The notes under the pieces: generated by a model
What the model was told of the DNA's origin: nothing
Database searches by the model: none
What the model saw: only the letters and a program-made list of their open reading frames with translations
Program-made: the position numbers and the translations under genes
NCBI GenBank assembly: GCA_963853835.1
Contig: OY970820.1
Location: 19,213,873-19,277,872 of the forward strand
Source: Calendula officinalis
Lineage: Eukaryota > Streptophyta > Magnoliopsida > Asterales > Asteraceae
Length of the DNA stretch: 64,000 bases
Direction of reading: 5' to 3'
Part shown: positions 45,349 through 56,222 of the stretch, one piece after another
How the letters are laid out: every line of letters begins with the position of its first letter
How positions within the stretch are numbered: the stretch's first letter is position 1

Positions 45349-48300
45349 GGGTATTGAATACCTTTACATTACCTCCGATAAATATGACCAAAAGCGTATA
45401 TTGGAGAAGTTGAGATGTTTGTCAAATGTTTTGTACTTCACTACGATCTAAACCATTGAAAGCAATCTAATCATTCGTCGAGCCCCTGTTGATGATGGAA
45501 CTTTTATGTTATGGCATGACCTGCTGGGACACCCGGGTCAAAATACGATGCTTCGAACTATGAATGCATCTCATGGGCATCCTCTTGAAGGAATTAATTT
45601 CATGATTAATTCGAAAAGCCTATGCCAAACATGCTCGATTGTAAAGACACATCTCAAACCACTTTATGTATAATCTACAAAAGTGATATCCCGTTTTCTT
45701 GAGAGAATTCATGGGGAAATTTGTGGACTTATCCAACCAACATGCGGACCATTTAAAATTTTCAGGATATATTGGTTGATCAACAATGATGGTCACACGT
45801 AGCTTTGTTGTCCACAAGGAATGAAACATTTCCTAAACTCCTAGCCCATATCATTAAGTTGAGGGCTAATCATCCGAATTATCCAATAAAGTCAGTTAGA
45901 CTTGATAATGTCGGTGAGTTTACATCGAAAATGTTCGATGATTATTGCATAACATTGGGCCTTGATATTGAACACCCTGTTGTGTACGTTCATTCTCAAA
46001 TTAATCTTGCGGAATCGTTTATCAAACGAATACAAATAATTGCAAGAACTTTGGTTATGCGCACCAAAACGCCCCATTTTATATATGGTTATGCGATATT
46101 GCACACTGATGCATTGGTCCGTCTGAGGCCCATGGGCACCCAATAACTTCGTGCGTACCAGCTGGTAACTATATATGAGCCCGACGTCTCATATTTACGC
46201 ATGTTTGGGTGCTTGGTCAATGTTCCAATTAAACTTCCAGAGCGTTTGAAATTTGGACCTCAGAAACGACGGAGAATATATGTTGATTATTAATCTCCAT
46301 CCATTATACTCTATTTAGAGCCCTTGACAGGCGATCTCTTTAACGCTATACATGCGAATTGTGATATTGATGAGACGATCTTCCTTTCGTTAGGGGGAGA
46401 TTTGCACGTTAACGTTGATAAGGAACGACGTGAAAGAACGTGGCATGTACCCAATTTGTCTCATATGGATCCCCCGTTTGCACATAGTGATAAGGATGTG
46501 CAAAAAGTTCTAAGTCTACAAAATGTTGCTAATCAGCTACCAGAACCATTTAATGACTTAACAAATGTCACGAGATCAAATATACCCGCTGCATATGTGC
46601 CTGCAAGGATAGACGTCCCTGTGAGACGCCATGTTCCGTTTGAACATGTTGTATCGGTCGAACCCACCGTGCAAAGGACGCTACCATTGGATGTCCAGTC
46701 CGCCGCTCTTCCCAATAAAAGAGGAAGACCGGTTCGGTTCCAAGGATGTTCTGCCTCAAAGGAGGAGAAATTCTGTTGTATACGTTTTGCCACACCAGAT
46801 CATTAAGGATCACGGGAGTGTATCGGAGAAGCGTGTTCCTGATGAAACACCAATTTATCATCATCCCGTTAATCTCAAAATATCTTTCGAGTATGCTAGC
46901 TTAGACGATATTTTGAAGCAAAACGAAAATGTTATCGATAATTTGTTCATATACGCAGTGGCCACTGACATGATGAGCAATGATGACATGGAACCATGTA
47001 CTATAGTTGAGTACAATGGACTGGTCTATGGAAACACACAATCCTGGTTAAATTGGATTACCTACTAAAATGATGAGTGTTTGGACCTGTTGCTCCAATA
47101 CCACCTAATGTTAAACCAACTGATTATAAATCGGTATTCGTAAGGAAGCGTAATGAGAATAATGAGATTGTATGATACACAGCTCGCCTCATGGCGCTAG
47201 GCTTCTCTCAAACGCCCTGGTATTGATTATGAGTAGATGTATTCTCCCGTAATGGGCGTTATAACGTTCCACTACTTAATCAGTTTAGTAGTTTCCGAAA
47301 AACTGAATTTGCAGCTTATGGATGTGGTCACAACCTATCCCTGTTGGGATCTTGACAAAGAGATACATATGAAAGTCCCTGATGGACTCTAGTTGCCTGA
47401 ATCAAATAGTTATAGACCACGGAACACGTTCTCGATATGACTGAGACGATCACTTTATGGATTAAAACAGTTCAGACGGATGTGGTATAACCGTCTAAGT
47501 GAGTACTTGATCAGACTGGGATATTTGAATATTGAGATATGCCCATGCGTGTTTATAAAGATATCCACTTCAGGATATGTTGTTATCGCAGTCTATGTAG
47601 ATCATTTGAATCTCATATGATCCTCGAACGAGTTGTTTGAAACTGTTGAAATCCTGAAGAAGGAAGTCGAGATGAAAGATCATGGGAAAATACGGCATTG
47701 CCTCGGCCTGTAGGTCGAGGACCGTAAAGATGGGTTTTTCCTCCATCAAGAGAATTACACCGTAAAGGTGTTAAGACGCTTTAGTTACCATGACCCAAAA
47801 ACGTCCATCTACTCCCATGGTCATTCATTATCTAGACATTGAAAGGGACCAATTCCATCCAAATGAGGATGATGATGATGAGATATTGATCCATGTGTGT
47901 TCATCTTTGAGTGCAATAAGCGCAATATTGTACTTGGTCTAATGTACTAGACCGGACATTTTATTTATTGTGATATGCATGACTAGGCATAGCAATGCGC
48001 CAACACGCCACCATTGAAATGGTACTAAAGACATCTTCCATTACTCTAAAGGTAGTAAAGATATGGGCTTAATCTATCCCTAAGCGTAATTGAGTGAATC
48101 AAGTGTGATTGATACTCAAGAAAACGCGACCCTTATCGGCTATGCCGATGCAGTTTATTTATCAGACCTGCAAAAGGGACGTTCCCAATCTGGTTATGTC
48201 TTTACCATAGGGAATGCAGCGAGATCCTAGAGGTCTTGTTAATGGACTCTAGTTGGTACTTCGACAAATCACTCTGAACTACTCGCGCTCGTTGAGGCGA

Positions 48301-48640
48301 CTAGAGATAGTGTATGACTTTTAGTTGTAAGTGGCCATATTCGAAGTAAATGTGGTTTAGCTTATGATCCCAATTAACCAGTTGTCATATATGAAGATAA
48401 CACCGTTGTTATCGATTGAGCGAAACATGGTTACATCAAAAGGGGATAACACTAAACACATATCGCTGAAATTGTTCTTTACACATGAACAACAAGCATT
48501 TCAAAAGATTGAAGTGCAACATATTGGATCAAATAAGAATCACGCATACTTGTTCACCAAGTCACTGTCGAAGTATTCTTTCCAAAACATGTCAAAACTA
48601 TTCGACTTAGAAAGTCTCTGGGCTACATAAATGACATATA
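45349..48640 (+). pseudogene. Element C pol, integrase to RNase H remnants
   Basis: Recognisable in order: pre-integrase (MLWHDLLGHPGQ near 45510; LCQTCSIVKTHLKP near 45620-45665), integrase core (IKSVRLDNVGEFTS near 45890; AESFIKRIQIIARTL near 46010-46055; cut short near 46146), linker and start of RT (46324-47068), then RT and RNase H in many short frames. Examples are IAVYVDHLN near 47588, where YVDD would lie, and the C-terminal RNase H text ALFTKSLSKYSFQ-like near 48540. There are dozens of stops and frameshifts. No functional product. Confidence 0.85.
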
Positions 48641-48670
48641 TCATGCACCTAGTTGTGCACGAATAACGAC

Positions 48671-48853
48671 TGCATCCTGATGTATGCCTTGCACCCTGTT
48701 GAGTGCAGATAATGATTGCATCCTGATGTATGCTTTGCATCATGTTGAGTGCGGATAATGATTGCATCATGACGTATGCTTTGCACCATATTGAGTGAGA
48801 ATAATAATTGCATCCTGACGTATGCTTTGCACCATGTTGAGTGCATGTGATAG
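48671..48853 (+). repeat. 46-bp tandem repeat, four units
   Basis: TGCATCCTGATGTATGC... units start at 48671, 48717, 48763 and 48809, an exact 46-bp period, in the 3' untranslated part of element C. Confidence 0.92.
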
Positions 48854-49010
48854 GGAGCATCCCGGCGAATGCTTGTGTACTCTTTTTCCTTTAGTTCAAG
48901 GGGTTTGTCCCATTGGGTTTACCTTGAAAAAGTTTTTAATGAGACACTAACAGTACCCTATTCTCACTAAGAACTGTTGAAGTCAGGGGGAGTATCCAGT
49001 TGTATACTTA

Positions 49011-49460
49011 TTAACCATTGTGCACTCTTTTGTCCTTTGTTAGAGTTTTTGTCCCACTGGGTTTTCTCTAAACAAGGTTTTAATGAGGCACACCATATAT
49101 GGTTCCTTCTATGGCTCAAGACATCCTGATCGTACTCTTTTGTCCTTCAGTTGGAGTTTTTTTTTTTGTCCCAAAGGGTTTTCTCCAACAAGGTTTTAAC
49201 GAGGCGAATGCTTTATGGATTGTCTGAAGATACAATACTTATTAACCATCGTGCACTCTTTTGTCCTTCGTTAGAGTTTTTGTCCCACTGGGTTTTCTCT
49301 AAACAAGGTTTTAATGAGGCACACTGTATATGGTTCCTTACCTCGCACAAGACATCCAAATTGCACTCTTTTGTCCTTTGATCAGAGTTTTTAACCCAAA
49401 TGGTTTTTCTCCAACAAGGTTTTAATGAGGCGAATGACTGATGAATTGTCTGAAGATACA
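49011..49460 (+). repeat. 231-bp tandem duplication built from a ~112-bp copia 3' motif
   Basis: TTAACCATTGTGCACTC recurs 231 bases later (49011 and 49242). Each unit has two sub-units with CTCTTTTGTCC, a GTTTTTGTCCCACTGGGTTTTC-like phrase (in part) and CAAGGTTTTAATGAGG. A fifth, older sub-unit lies near 48880-48950. This phrase is common before the 3' LTR in this plant copia lineage. Confidence 0.85.
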
Positions 49461-49503
49461 AGACGAAGAAATACAACTATGGTTCGGCGTTAATCTAAGC
49501 AAC

Positions 49504-49511
49504 CAAGGGGG
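49504..49511 (+). other. Polypurine tract of element C
   Basis: AAGGGGGAG-type run just before the 3' LTR (TGTTGTAAC at 49513). Confidence 0.85.
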
Positions 49512-49512
49512 A

Positions 49513-49776
49513 GTGTTGTAACTCATATTGATGGTGGTTGATTATATTCAACACCTCCATAAGTAGACATTATGTAGTAGTTAAACACCTCCATAACTAG
49601 ACTTTATGTACATAAAGTCTATGACCATTACCTACCCTATATATATGGGTGTTCTCTCATTTGTATCATTTGTATCTCTTCTATCTTATGAATCTTTTGT
49701 ACTATATTGTAACACAAGCATATCTAATGAGAATGTTAGATTGATTCTACTAGTTTGAGCTAATTGATTTACAACA
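49513..49776 (+). repeat. 3' LTR of element C
   Basis: Matches 40290-40552 with about six substitutions. Confidence 0.92.
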
Positions 49777-49831
49777 ATGTATTAATTTTTATCTATTTTG
49801 ATCTTATTCTGTTACGGAGGAGTATATATTA

Positions 49832-50072
49832 CTCCATCCGTCCCACAAAAAAGTTCTCATTTCTATCATAAATTTTGTCCCACAAAAAAGTTCCCATTTC
49901 TATTAAATAATATTATTATTATGGGCCCCACTACCAACTATCTCTTAAAAACACTTTCTCTCCAATTAACCTTATATTTTAATCAAAAATAGTACCAAAG
50001 ACCCCACTATCAACTATCTCCTAAATACTTGTGCCCAAAGGAAATGAGAACTTTTTTGTGGGACGGAGGGAA
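49832..50072. mobile_element. Stowaway-like MITE, copy 2
   Basis: CTCCATCCGTCCCACAAAA at the left and TTTTTGTGGGACGGAGGG at the right, flanked by TA. It lies about 250 bp upstream of UGT3 and may be part of its promoter region. Confidence 0.85.
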
Positions 50073-50236
50073 TATAATTTGTAGTTCAAATACTTCTTGT
50101 TTCTTTCTTGTATGAGAGTTTTAATTTGTATTGAACATTGATATAAAACACCACCACCACCACTCCTATTATATTCTATCTTTCTACAGTTCGTCATCAC
50201 ACACGTCAGAATTTTCGCCCAAAAATAACCTGACAC

Positions 50237-50246
50237 CATATATACC
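50237..50246 (+). promoter_or_regulatory. Possible TATA box of UGT3
   Basis: CATATATACC about 85 bases before the first candidate ATG, at a plausible distance for a plant core promoter. Confidence 0.4.
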
Positions 50247-50322
50247 CTATCGAACTTCTTTTCATTAAATTAAACACACTTGCAAGCTCACCTTGATTTC
50301 AACCAACCATACACAACAATTA

Positions 50323-51789
50323 ATGAGCAAAAATATGGCGCAAAATCAATCTCACTTCCTGTTAGTCACCTTTCCAGCCCAAGGCCACATTAACCCGGCT
50401 TTCCAGTTCGCTAAACGGCTCCTTCGGTTAGGTGTCAAAGTCACCTTCACCACCACCATCTCCGCCTACACCAAAATCGGCAAATCGGGCCAGATTCCGG
50501 AATCCTTTAACTTTGTCGCTTTTTCAGACGGATTTGATGATGGTTACAAGCCCAAGGCCGATGACACCACGCGTTTCCTGGCTCAGTTGAGGAGCCAGGG
50601 AACGCAGAGCTTGAAAGAAACCATTCTTTCAAGCGCTAAAAATGGCACTCCGGTCACGTGTTTGGTTTACACCCTTCTTCTTCCTTGGGCTGCTGAGGTG
50701 GCACGTGGTCTGCACGTGCCATCAGCACTTCTTTGGATTCAACCAGCTTCCGTGTTTCGCGTCTACTACTATTACTTTAATGGGTACGATGAACTCATTG
50801 GGGACGATTGTAACGAACCTTGGTGGTCGATCGAACTACCAGGGTTACCGCCGCTCAAAAGCCGTGACCTCCCCTCCTTTTGCCACCCTTCAAATACTTA
50901 CAATTTCGCATTGCCTTTGTTCAAAGAGCAAATAGATATGTTAGCAACGGAAGAAAACCCGAAAATACTTGTGAATAGCTTCGATGCGTTGGAAGAAGAC
51001 GCTTTGAAAGAAATTGACGGACAGATAACGATGGTCGCTGTAGGACCATTGATTCCGTCCGCTTTCTTGGACGGAAAAGATCCGTCTGATAAATCGTTTG
51101 GCGGAGACTTGTTTGAAACATCAAAAGACTATCTTCAATGGATGAATACAAAGCCGGAAGGGTCCATTGTTTACATATCTTTTGGTAGCATCATAATGTT
51201 ATCGAAGGAACAAAAAGAGGCAATGGCACGTGGTTTGTTAGAGACCAGGAGGCCGTTTTTGTGGGTTATTAGAGATAAAGATGAAGGTAAAGACGAAGAG
51301 GAAGTAAGTTGTATTAAGGAATTGGAAGAACTGGGTTTGATAGTTCCATGGTGCTCTCAATTAGAGGTGCTATCACACCCTTCTTTGGGGTGTTTTGTGA
51401 CACATTGCGGTTGGAATTCGACGCTTGAAAGTATAGTTTGCGGGGTTCCGGTGGTGGCATTTCCTCATTGGACGGATCAGGCGACAAACGCGAAGCTTCT
51501 AGAAGACGTATGGGAGACAGGGTTGCGTGTGACGGCTAATGATGACGGGGTTGTTGAAGGCGAGGAGTTAAGAAGGTGCATAGAAATGGTGATGGGAGGA
51601 CATGAAAGAGGAGCATTAATGAGAAAGAATGCTAAGAAGTGGAAACATTTGGCAGGGGAGGCTATGAAAGAAAATGGGTCTTCTTGTACTAATCTCAAGG
51701 TTTTTGTTGAACAATTTGCTATAAATCCAACTCAAGATAAAGTGATCTCGTGTAAAGAACTCGAATATGAACCACAAGCTGTTATATGA
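50323..51789 (+). CDS. UDP-glycosyltransferase 3 (UGT75-like), intact
   Basis: 488 codons from 50323; the ATG at 50335 (MAQNQSHFLLVTF) is an equally good start and gives 484. Single exon. Counting from 50335, the catalytic His is His18 in AQGHINPAFQF. The donor-binding PSPG box is complete at residues 339-382 (WCSQLEVLSHPSLGC...THCGWNS...FPHWTDQ, 51349-51480), ending Asp-Gln, which favours UDP-glucose. Other family marks: CLVYTLLLPWAAEVA, GLPPLKSRDLPSF and PEGSIVYISFGSI. It resembles UGT75 enzymes (crocetin glucosyltransferase and anthocyanin 5-O-glucosyltransferase relatives); the acceptor cannot be read. It should be cytosolic; no signal peptide. Relative to UGT1 and UGT2 it is on the other strand, ~20 kb away, and more diverged. 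It may be the main working member of the group. Confidence 0.93.
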   Translation: MSKNMAQNQSHFLLVTFPAQGHINPAFQFAKRLLRLGVKVTFTTTISAYTKIGKSGQIPESFNFVAFSDGFDDGYKPKADDTTRFLAQLRSQGTQSLKETILSSAKNGTPVTCLVYTLLLPWAAEVARGLHVPSALLWIQPASVFRVYYYYFNGYDELIGDDCNEPWWSIELPGLPPLKSRDLPSFCHPSNTYNFALPLFKEQIDMLATEENPKILVNSFDALEEDALKEIDGQITMVAVGPLIPSAFLDGKDPSDKSFGGDLFETSKDYLQWMNTKPEGSIVYISFGSIIMLSKEQKEAMARGLLETRRPFLWVIRDKDEGKDEEEVSCIKELEELGLIVPWCSQLEVLSHPSLGCFVTHCGWNSTLESIVCGVPVVAFPHWTDQATNAKLLEDVWETGLRVTANDDGVVEGEELRRCIEMVMGGHERGALMRKNAKKWKHLAGEAMKENGSSCTNLKVFVEQFAINPTQDKVISCKELEYEPQAVI

Positions 51790-53600
51790 TTCTTATAATA
51801 CGATAAAATTTAGTTTATGACTAGTGGTACCTAAGTTGTCCACCAACTAAGAAGTTGCGGGTTGAAGTATTGTTAGGTATTGTGTGATATTTAGTTGGGT
51901 GAAAATTTTATAGATTTAGATCTTCTTGTTTGTCTCCAAGATTCAGATTGTAGGAAACGATCGTGATTCTAAGAATTTTAAAGACCCTAGTCCATTAAAT
52001 GTGTAACGTACATGATCAAATGAAATATGAGTTACATGACAAATTATTATAACGTACATTCACATTAAAATATGATAATATTACATGCAACTTTTAAGAA
52101 TTTAGATTACTAATTTTATTTATTTATTAAGGATTCAGTTTTATGATGCTTAGTTATATATTAAAACTGGAACTATATTTAATTTACTCTATTATAAGTC
52201 AGTTAGTCGACTAAGTGATTAACTTTATTTTATTTTTAAGGTTAGAACATTTTACCATTAATCTAGATTAAGATTTATGTTTTATAAATTTTAAAATATT
52301 TAAATATTATTAAATAGGTGAAAAATGATATATGCGAGAATTTTGAGATTTTTGAAGGATATATACGTAATAATTAAGTTTACAAGGATATATACGTAAT
52401 ATTGCAAGTTTATAAGACGTAGATGAAATTATCCCTTAAATCCTATTTTTAAAAGTTAACATTCTTAGCTCAAATTCTATGAAGGATTGACACGTTTTCG
52501 TTGCTCAAATCTCACACTTCCAATCATTGTATCAACTCGTTGTGTCAATTTCATTCCACATAGTATCAAGATAACTATGAACGAAGTCGTGTTGTGTACT
52601 AAATATGGTGGTTATGATTATCAGCGCGCTCGTAAAGATGTGTAAAATGTCCATCCTTTCTCATCCACATACTATTGAAGCGACAATTAAGTCTGTTTAT
52701 AACACTAATAATCTGTATGAAATTGTTCGTTAATACAACAATCGTTCTTTAGTTAAAAATATTATATTGGTAATATTTGTATCAATAGTTTGGATAATAT
52801 GTTCTTGAAATCTTCTTTTCGAGCAAAATCTGAAACTAGAATATCCGTTGAGTAGTTTTAATGAAGTATCAGCTTCAGATTTGGATAATCAGATAAAATA
52901 AAACTTTTAATTTGCTTTTCAAGCAATATAAAGTATCTCAGAAGATTTCATGAAGTCTTGACTTAATTTGTCTTTATCATTATCCAATCTCCCTCTGTTT
53001 GAGCTTTAGAACTATATCCCTGTCTTTTTGATAATCTGAAACATTAGTTTGATAACGACTAGACTGGGATTTTAAAAATGTTGGAGATTTAATTTTGGAT
53101 AGAGGTTTGTGAGGATGGGATAATGATGGTTTGTATTTCGAAAAGAATGATTTGAAAGTTAAAGATTTTGGATGTGTGTGTATGTGTGGATGTTTGTATA
53201 TAGGAAAGAATGATATATACATTTAAGATTTGAATGAATGTGGATAATTTATATTTTGTATGATACAAGAGATTTGAACAATTTAGCTTTTGTATGAATA
53301 TGGTTATTCTGTAATGAATGAATTGAAAATTTTAAGATTTTTGATTAGGTATGAATGTGATTCGTGGTTTGGATAGAATGATTTGTCAGTTTAAGGTTTG
53401 TAGTGGTAATGTTGAGAATTTGTGAGAAATTTCTGAAGATGAATTGGTTTCTTATTCTTCACAAATTATTTCATGTAAATCGACGAAAATGTAGACCCAT
53501 AGATAGATAGAGTTGTTTGTAGCGGAAGTCTTTTCTAGAAGTTGTGGCTTTGTCCATTTATGATCAATGATAATTGTTGTTGAGAGAAAAATGTGGATAA
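51790..53600. other. Downstream of UGT3, nothing recognised
   Basis: About 1.8 kb, AT-rich, no supported gene or clear repeat. The left limit of element D may lie within it. Confidence 0.5.
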
Positions 53601-53929
53601 GGTTTACGCTCCCCCTCAAACAATCAATTATTCTTCAACAAATCTTCTTCGGTTTCTTGTTTACTCCCCCTTAATTGGTGCATATGTGTTTTTGATGTGG
53701 AGTAAACTGGGCTAAAATATTCTCTTAAGTCTTATAAGCATTTTTCTTCATAAACTGAACTTCTTAGTAAATTTTCTCCCCCTCGTGATGATTAAGATGT
53801 AGCGGAATCATCATGAAAAATGGGAAGTTCATCGAGGTGAAATGAAGAAAATCATCGAAGCCCGTGGATACAAAATGTGAAGAAGATTGATATATTCATA
53901 TTTTGAATGAATCAATATACATCACATTG

Positions 53930-55560
53930 TATCATCGAAAACCGAACCTTAGTTGATGATGTAGATATCCGATCAAATCGTTTGGCAGTTAACCGTAATG
54001 ATCGAATCAAATAGGGCAAACCGGGATCACATAGATTACCCGTTGACACAACAGTTACACAAACTGTGTGACCTACGTTCAGTGTTGGAAGAGATGATAG
54101 CACTGGTAGGATTTCCATTCAATCATCGTGGAATACCAAGAATGTTGGTATCACTATGAATGTTCCGGCTCTATCACAAAGATAAGCTTGGTATTATGCC
54201 TTGTGTCCTAAAAGTGTATTTCGGTTCTAGACTCAATTAGTGGACAAACGAAGGCGAGGACTGGAGAGGCTTGTCCTCTATTTCAATATCAACAATCTCC
54301 AAGTGAGATGTCGATAGCACATGAGATAGTCTCCGTGGAAATGAAACAAGTATTTTTTAAGAAATACTTGAGTAACTTGTGGGGTTGTGCATTGCATCAC
54401 TGGGTCCATGATGTCTATTTTAATATCAGAGAGCAACACATGCAACCTGATAGAGACGTAGCAACCCGGCTTTTTATCAGTTTGGTAAGGGTTTTTCGTT
54501 TTCTTTAACCCTGTCACACCCTCCTCACTCAAGCTAACTATTTCATTTTTCGACTACTCCCTCATTTCATTGTACCATGTTTAGCTAAATTGCACCCCAT
54601 ACTACATTCCCCCTCTCAAATTTTATCTCAGCGCACCCCAATCAAGATCCCGTGATACTTGATTCTGATCACCTAGACCTATGTACCCTTACATATTGTC
54701 CTATATTGTAGGTGGCTCCTGGGGAAGATCATGCCGGTTATAGCAGATCATAGGAGTAAATTGAGAGTGAACTATAACGCTCATGTGCAAATTATCAGCA
54801 TATATGATGTTACGTTTTAAGAATAACATGGATTTTTCATCGGAAAAGTAAGTGTATCCGGCATAAGTTGTTGCCTTTATGATTTATAAGATTAAGCACA
54901 GCAACTTGAACTATTTAAGGAATACCGGACTCACATAGAGTATCCGTTAACACACTGTATGAATCGATAGTCGTTTGCACAACAATGGATTCAAATGTGT
55001 GACCTGCGTTTAGAGTTGGCGCAATTTTAGCTCTAGCAGGATTTCCACTCAATCCTTGTGAAACACCAGATTGTGATGCCACTATGAGTGTTCTGATGAA
55101 TACACGGAGATTCATATTCAATAGTGTATGTGTCCTATATTGGAAATATTTGTCGGTGAGATCTAGACACATTATGCATTCAATTGAAGACGTAACCCGG
55201 GGCGTTAATTATTTCAATACCAACATACTCCGAATGAGCAGTCGATAGATTATGTGCTACGTCCCCTAATGAATTGAAACAAATTCCTTTTGAGAGGAAT
55301 CTGAGTGGTTGGTGGTGGAGTGCAAATGCTTGACTGGGCCAGTGAAGTCTGGTGAAACATTCAACACATGAATGAACACATTTTAGTGAGGTTGCCCGGT
55401 TTATTGTCGGTTTGGATGCACTCAAAGGTGTGTTTTCTTGATATTATCATTTTTTCACATCACCTTTCACTCACCTAAATCTATACCCTAGACTTATACC
55501 CTCACATTTACCAAGTTTGGCTAAAAAGTATTTCCCTTGGAAGGTTAGACCGGTTCTGGC
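53930..55560. repeat. Old tandem duplication of a ~0.9-kb block
   Basis: 53930-54760 and 54890-55560 share an order of phrases: ACCGGGATCACATAGA/ACCGGACTCACATAGA, TGTGTGACCTACGTT/TGTGTGACCTGCGTT, GCAGGATTTCCACTCAATC-like text, and later TAGCAACCCGG/TTGCCCGG. They are diverged but clearly related. No coding capacity is apparent. Confidence 0.6.
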
Positions 55561-55830
55561 AAACCATAGGAAGGTATTGTCGTTTGATAAAAAAAATATG
55601 TCGATTAAAAAAAATTCAAACGGGTATAAAAATATGGAGATAGAAATTTTCTCCCACTGGAAATAGTAATTCTCCCCCTAGAATTAATATTTCTCCCCCT
55701 CGACAAAATAAAGGTAATGAAAAATATACAGTTTAAAAGGGGTGGGAAAGAGTTGTTACATTTATGTGTAAAACTGGTTAAGAGCGGGTTTCAAACTAAT
55801 GTATTTGAAAGCCATTATGTTGAAAAGCGA

Positions 55831-56076
55831 GTTATACACTGAATTATGTATAAGTCATACTGTTGAGACGCAAGTTATACACTGATTTGTGTATAAGTCA
55901 TACTGTTGAGACGCGAGTTATACACTGATTTGTGTATAAGTCATTTTGATGAGGCGCGAGTTATACACTGATGCGTGTATAAGTCATAAATTTGAAATGC
56001 GAGTTATACACTGAATTGTGTATAAGTCATTCTTTTGAAACTCGAGTTCTATACTGAGGCGTGTATAAGTCAACCT
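55831..56076. repeat. 43-bp tandem repeat, six units, each a hairpin
   Basis: Units start at 55831, 55874, 55917, 55960, 56003 and 56046, an exact 43-bp spacing. Most contain TTATACAC...GTGTATAA, two inverted 8-bp arms around a 5-8-base loop. Confidence 0.92.
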
Positions 56077-56222
56077 CCTGCAAAACAAAACAAACAACTT
56101 TTGGTACCCATTTTTATTTGGGTCCGACAATGTTAGCGTGAGAATGAAACCACCGATAAGTTGTATCGATTTGATTTAAAGATTGAGAGTTCCAAGAAAA
56201 GCTGAAACTTGATGTTTCACTT

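Larger units (their letters stand above)
40290..49776 (+). mobile_element. Ty1/copia element C, decayed, with a nested solo LTR
   Basis: Two ~263-bp LTRs (40290-40552 and 49513-49776) differ at six positions by eye, mostly C/T or G/A. A primer site follows the first and a polypurine tract precedes the second. Pol remnants lie between, interrupted at 42758-45343 by another element. The text LLSFKDIREN and SHGHPLEG fits a common plant copia lineage different from A and B (possibly Bianca-like, unsure). The flanks GGTAT and ATGTA do not form a clean target duplication. Confidence 0.88.

Noticed and set aside
48540..48860. Minus-strand ORFs with repeated HTSGC text
   Set aside because: Produced by the 46-bp tandem repeat; not a protein gene.
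52980..53222. 80-codon minus-strand ORF
   Set aside because: Low-complexity Lys/Ser/Pro text without family or supporting signals.
55831..56076. Palindromic 43-bp repeats that look CRISPR-like
   Set aside because: Units are contiguous with no distinct spacers, and the context is a plant retroelement.
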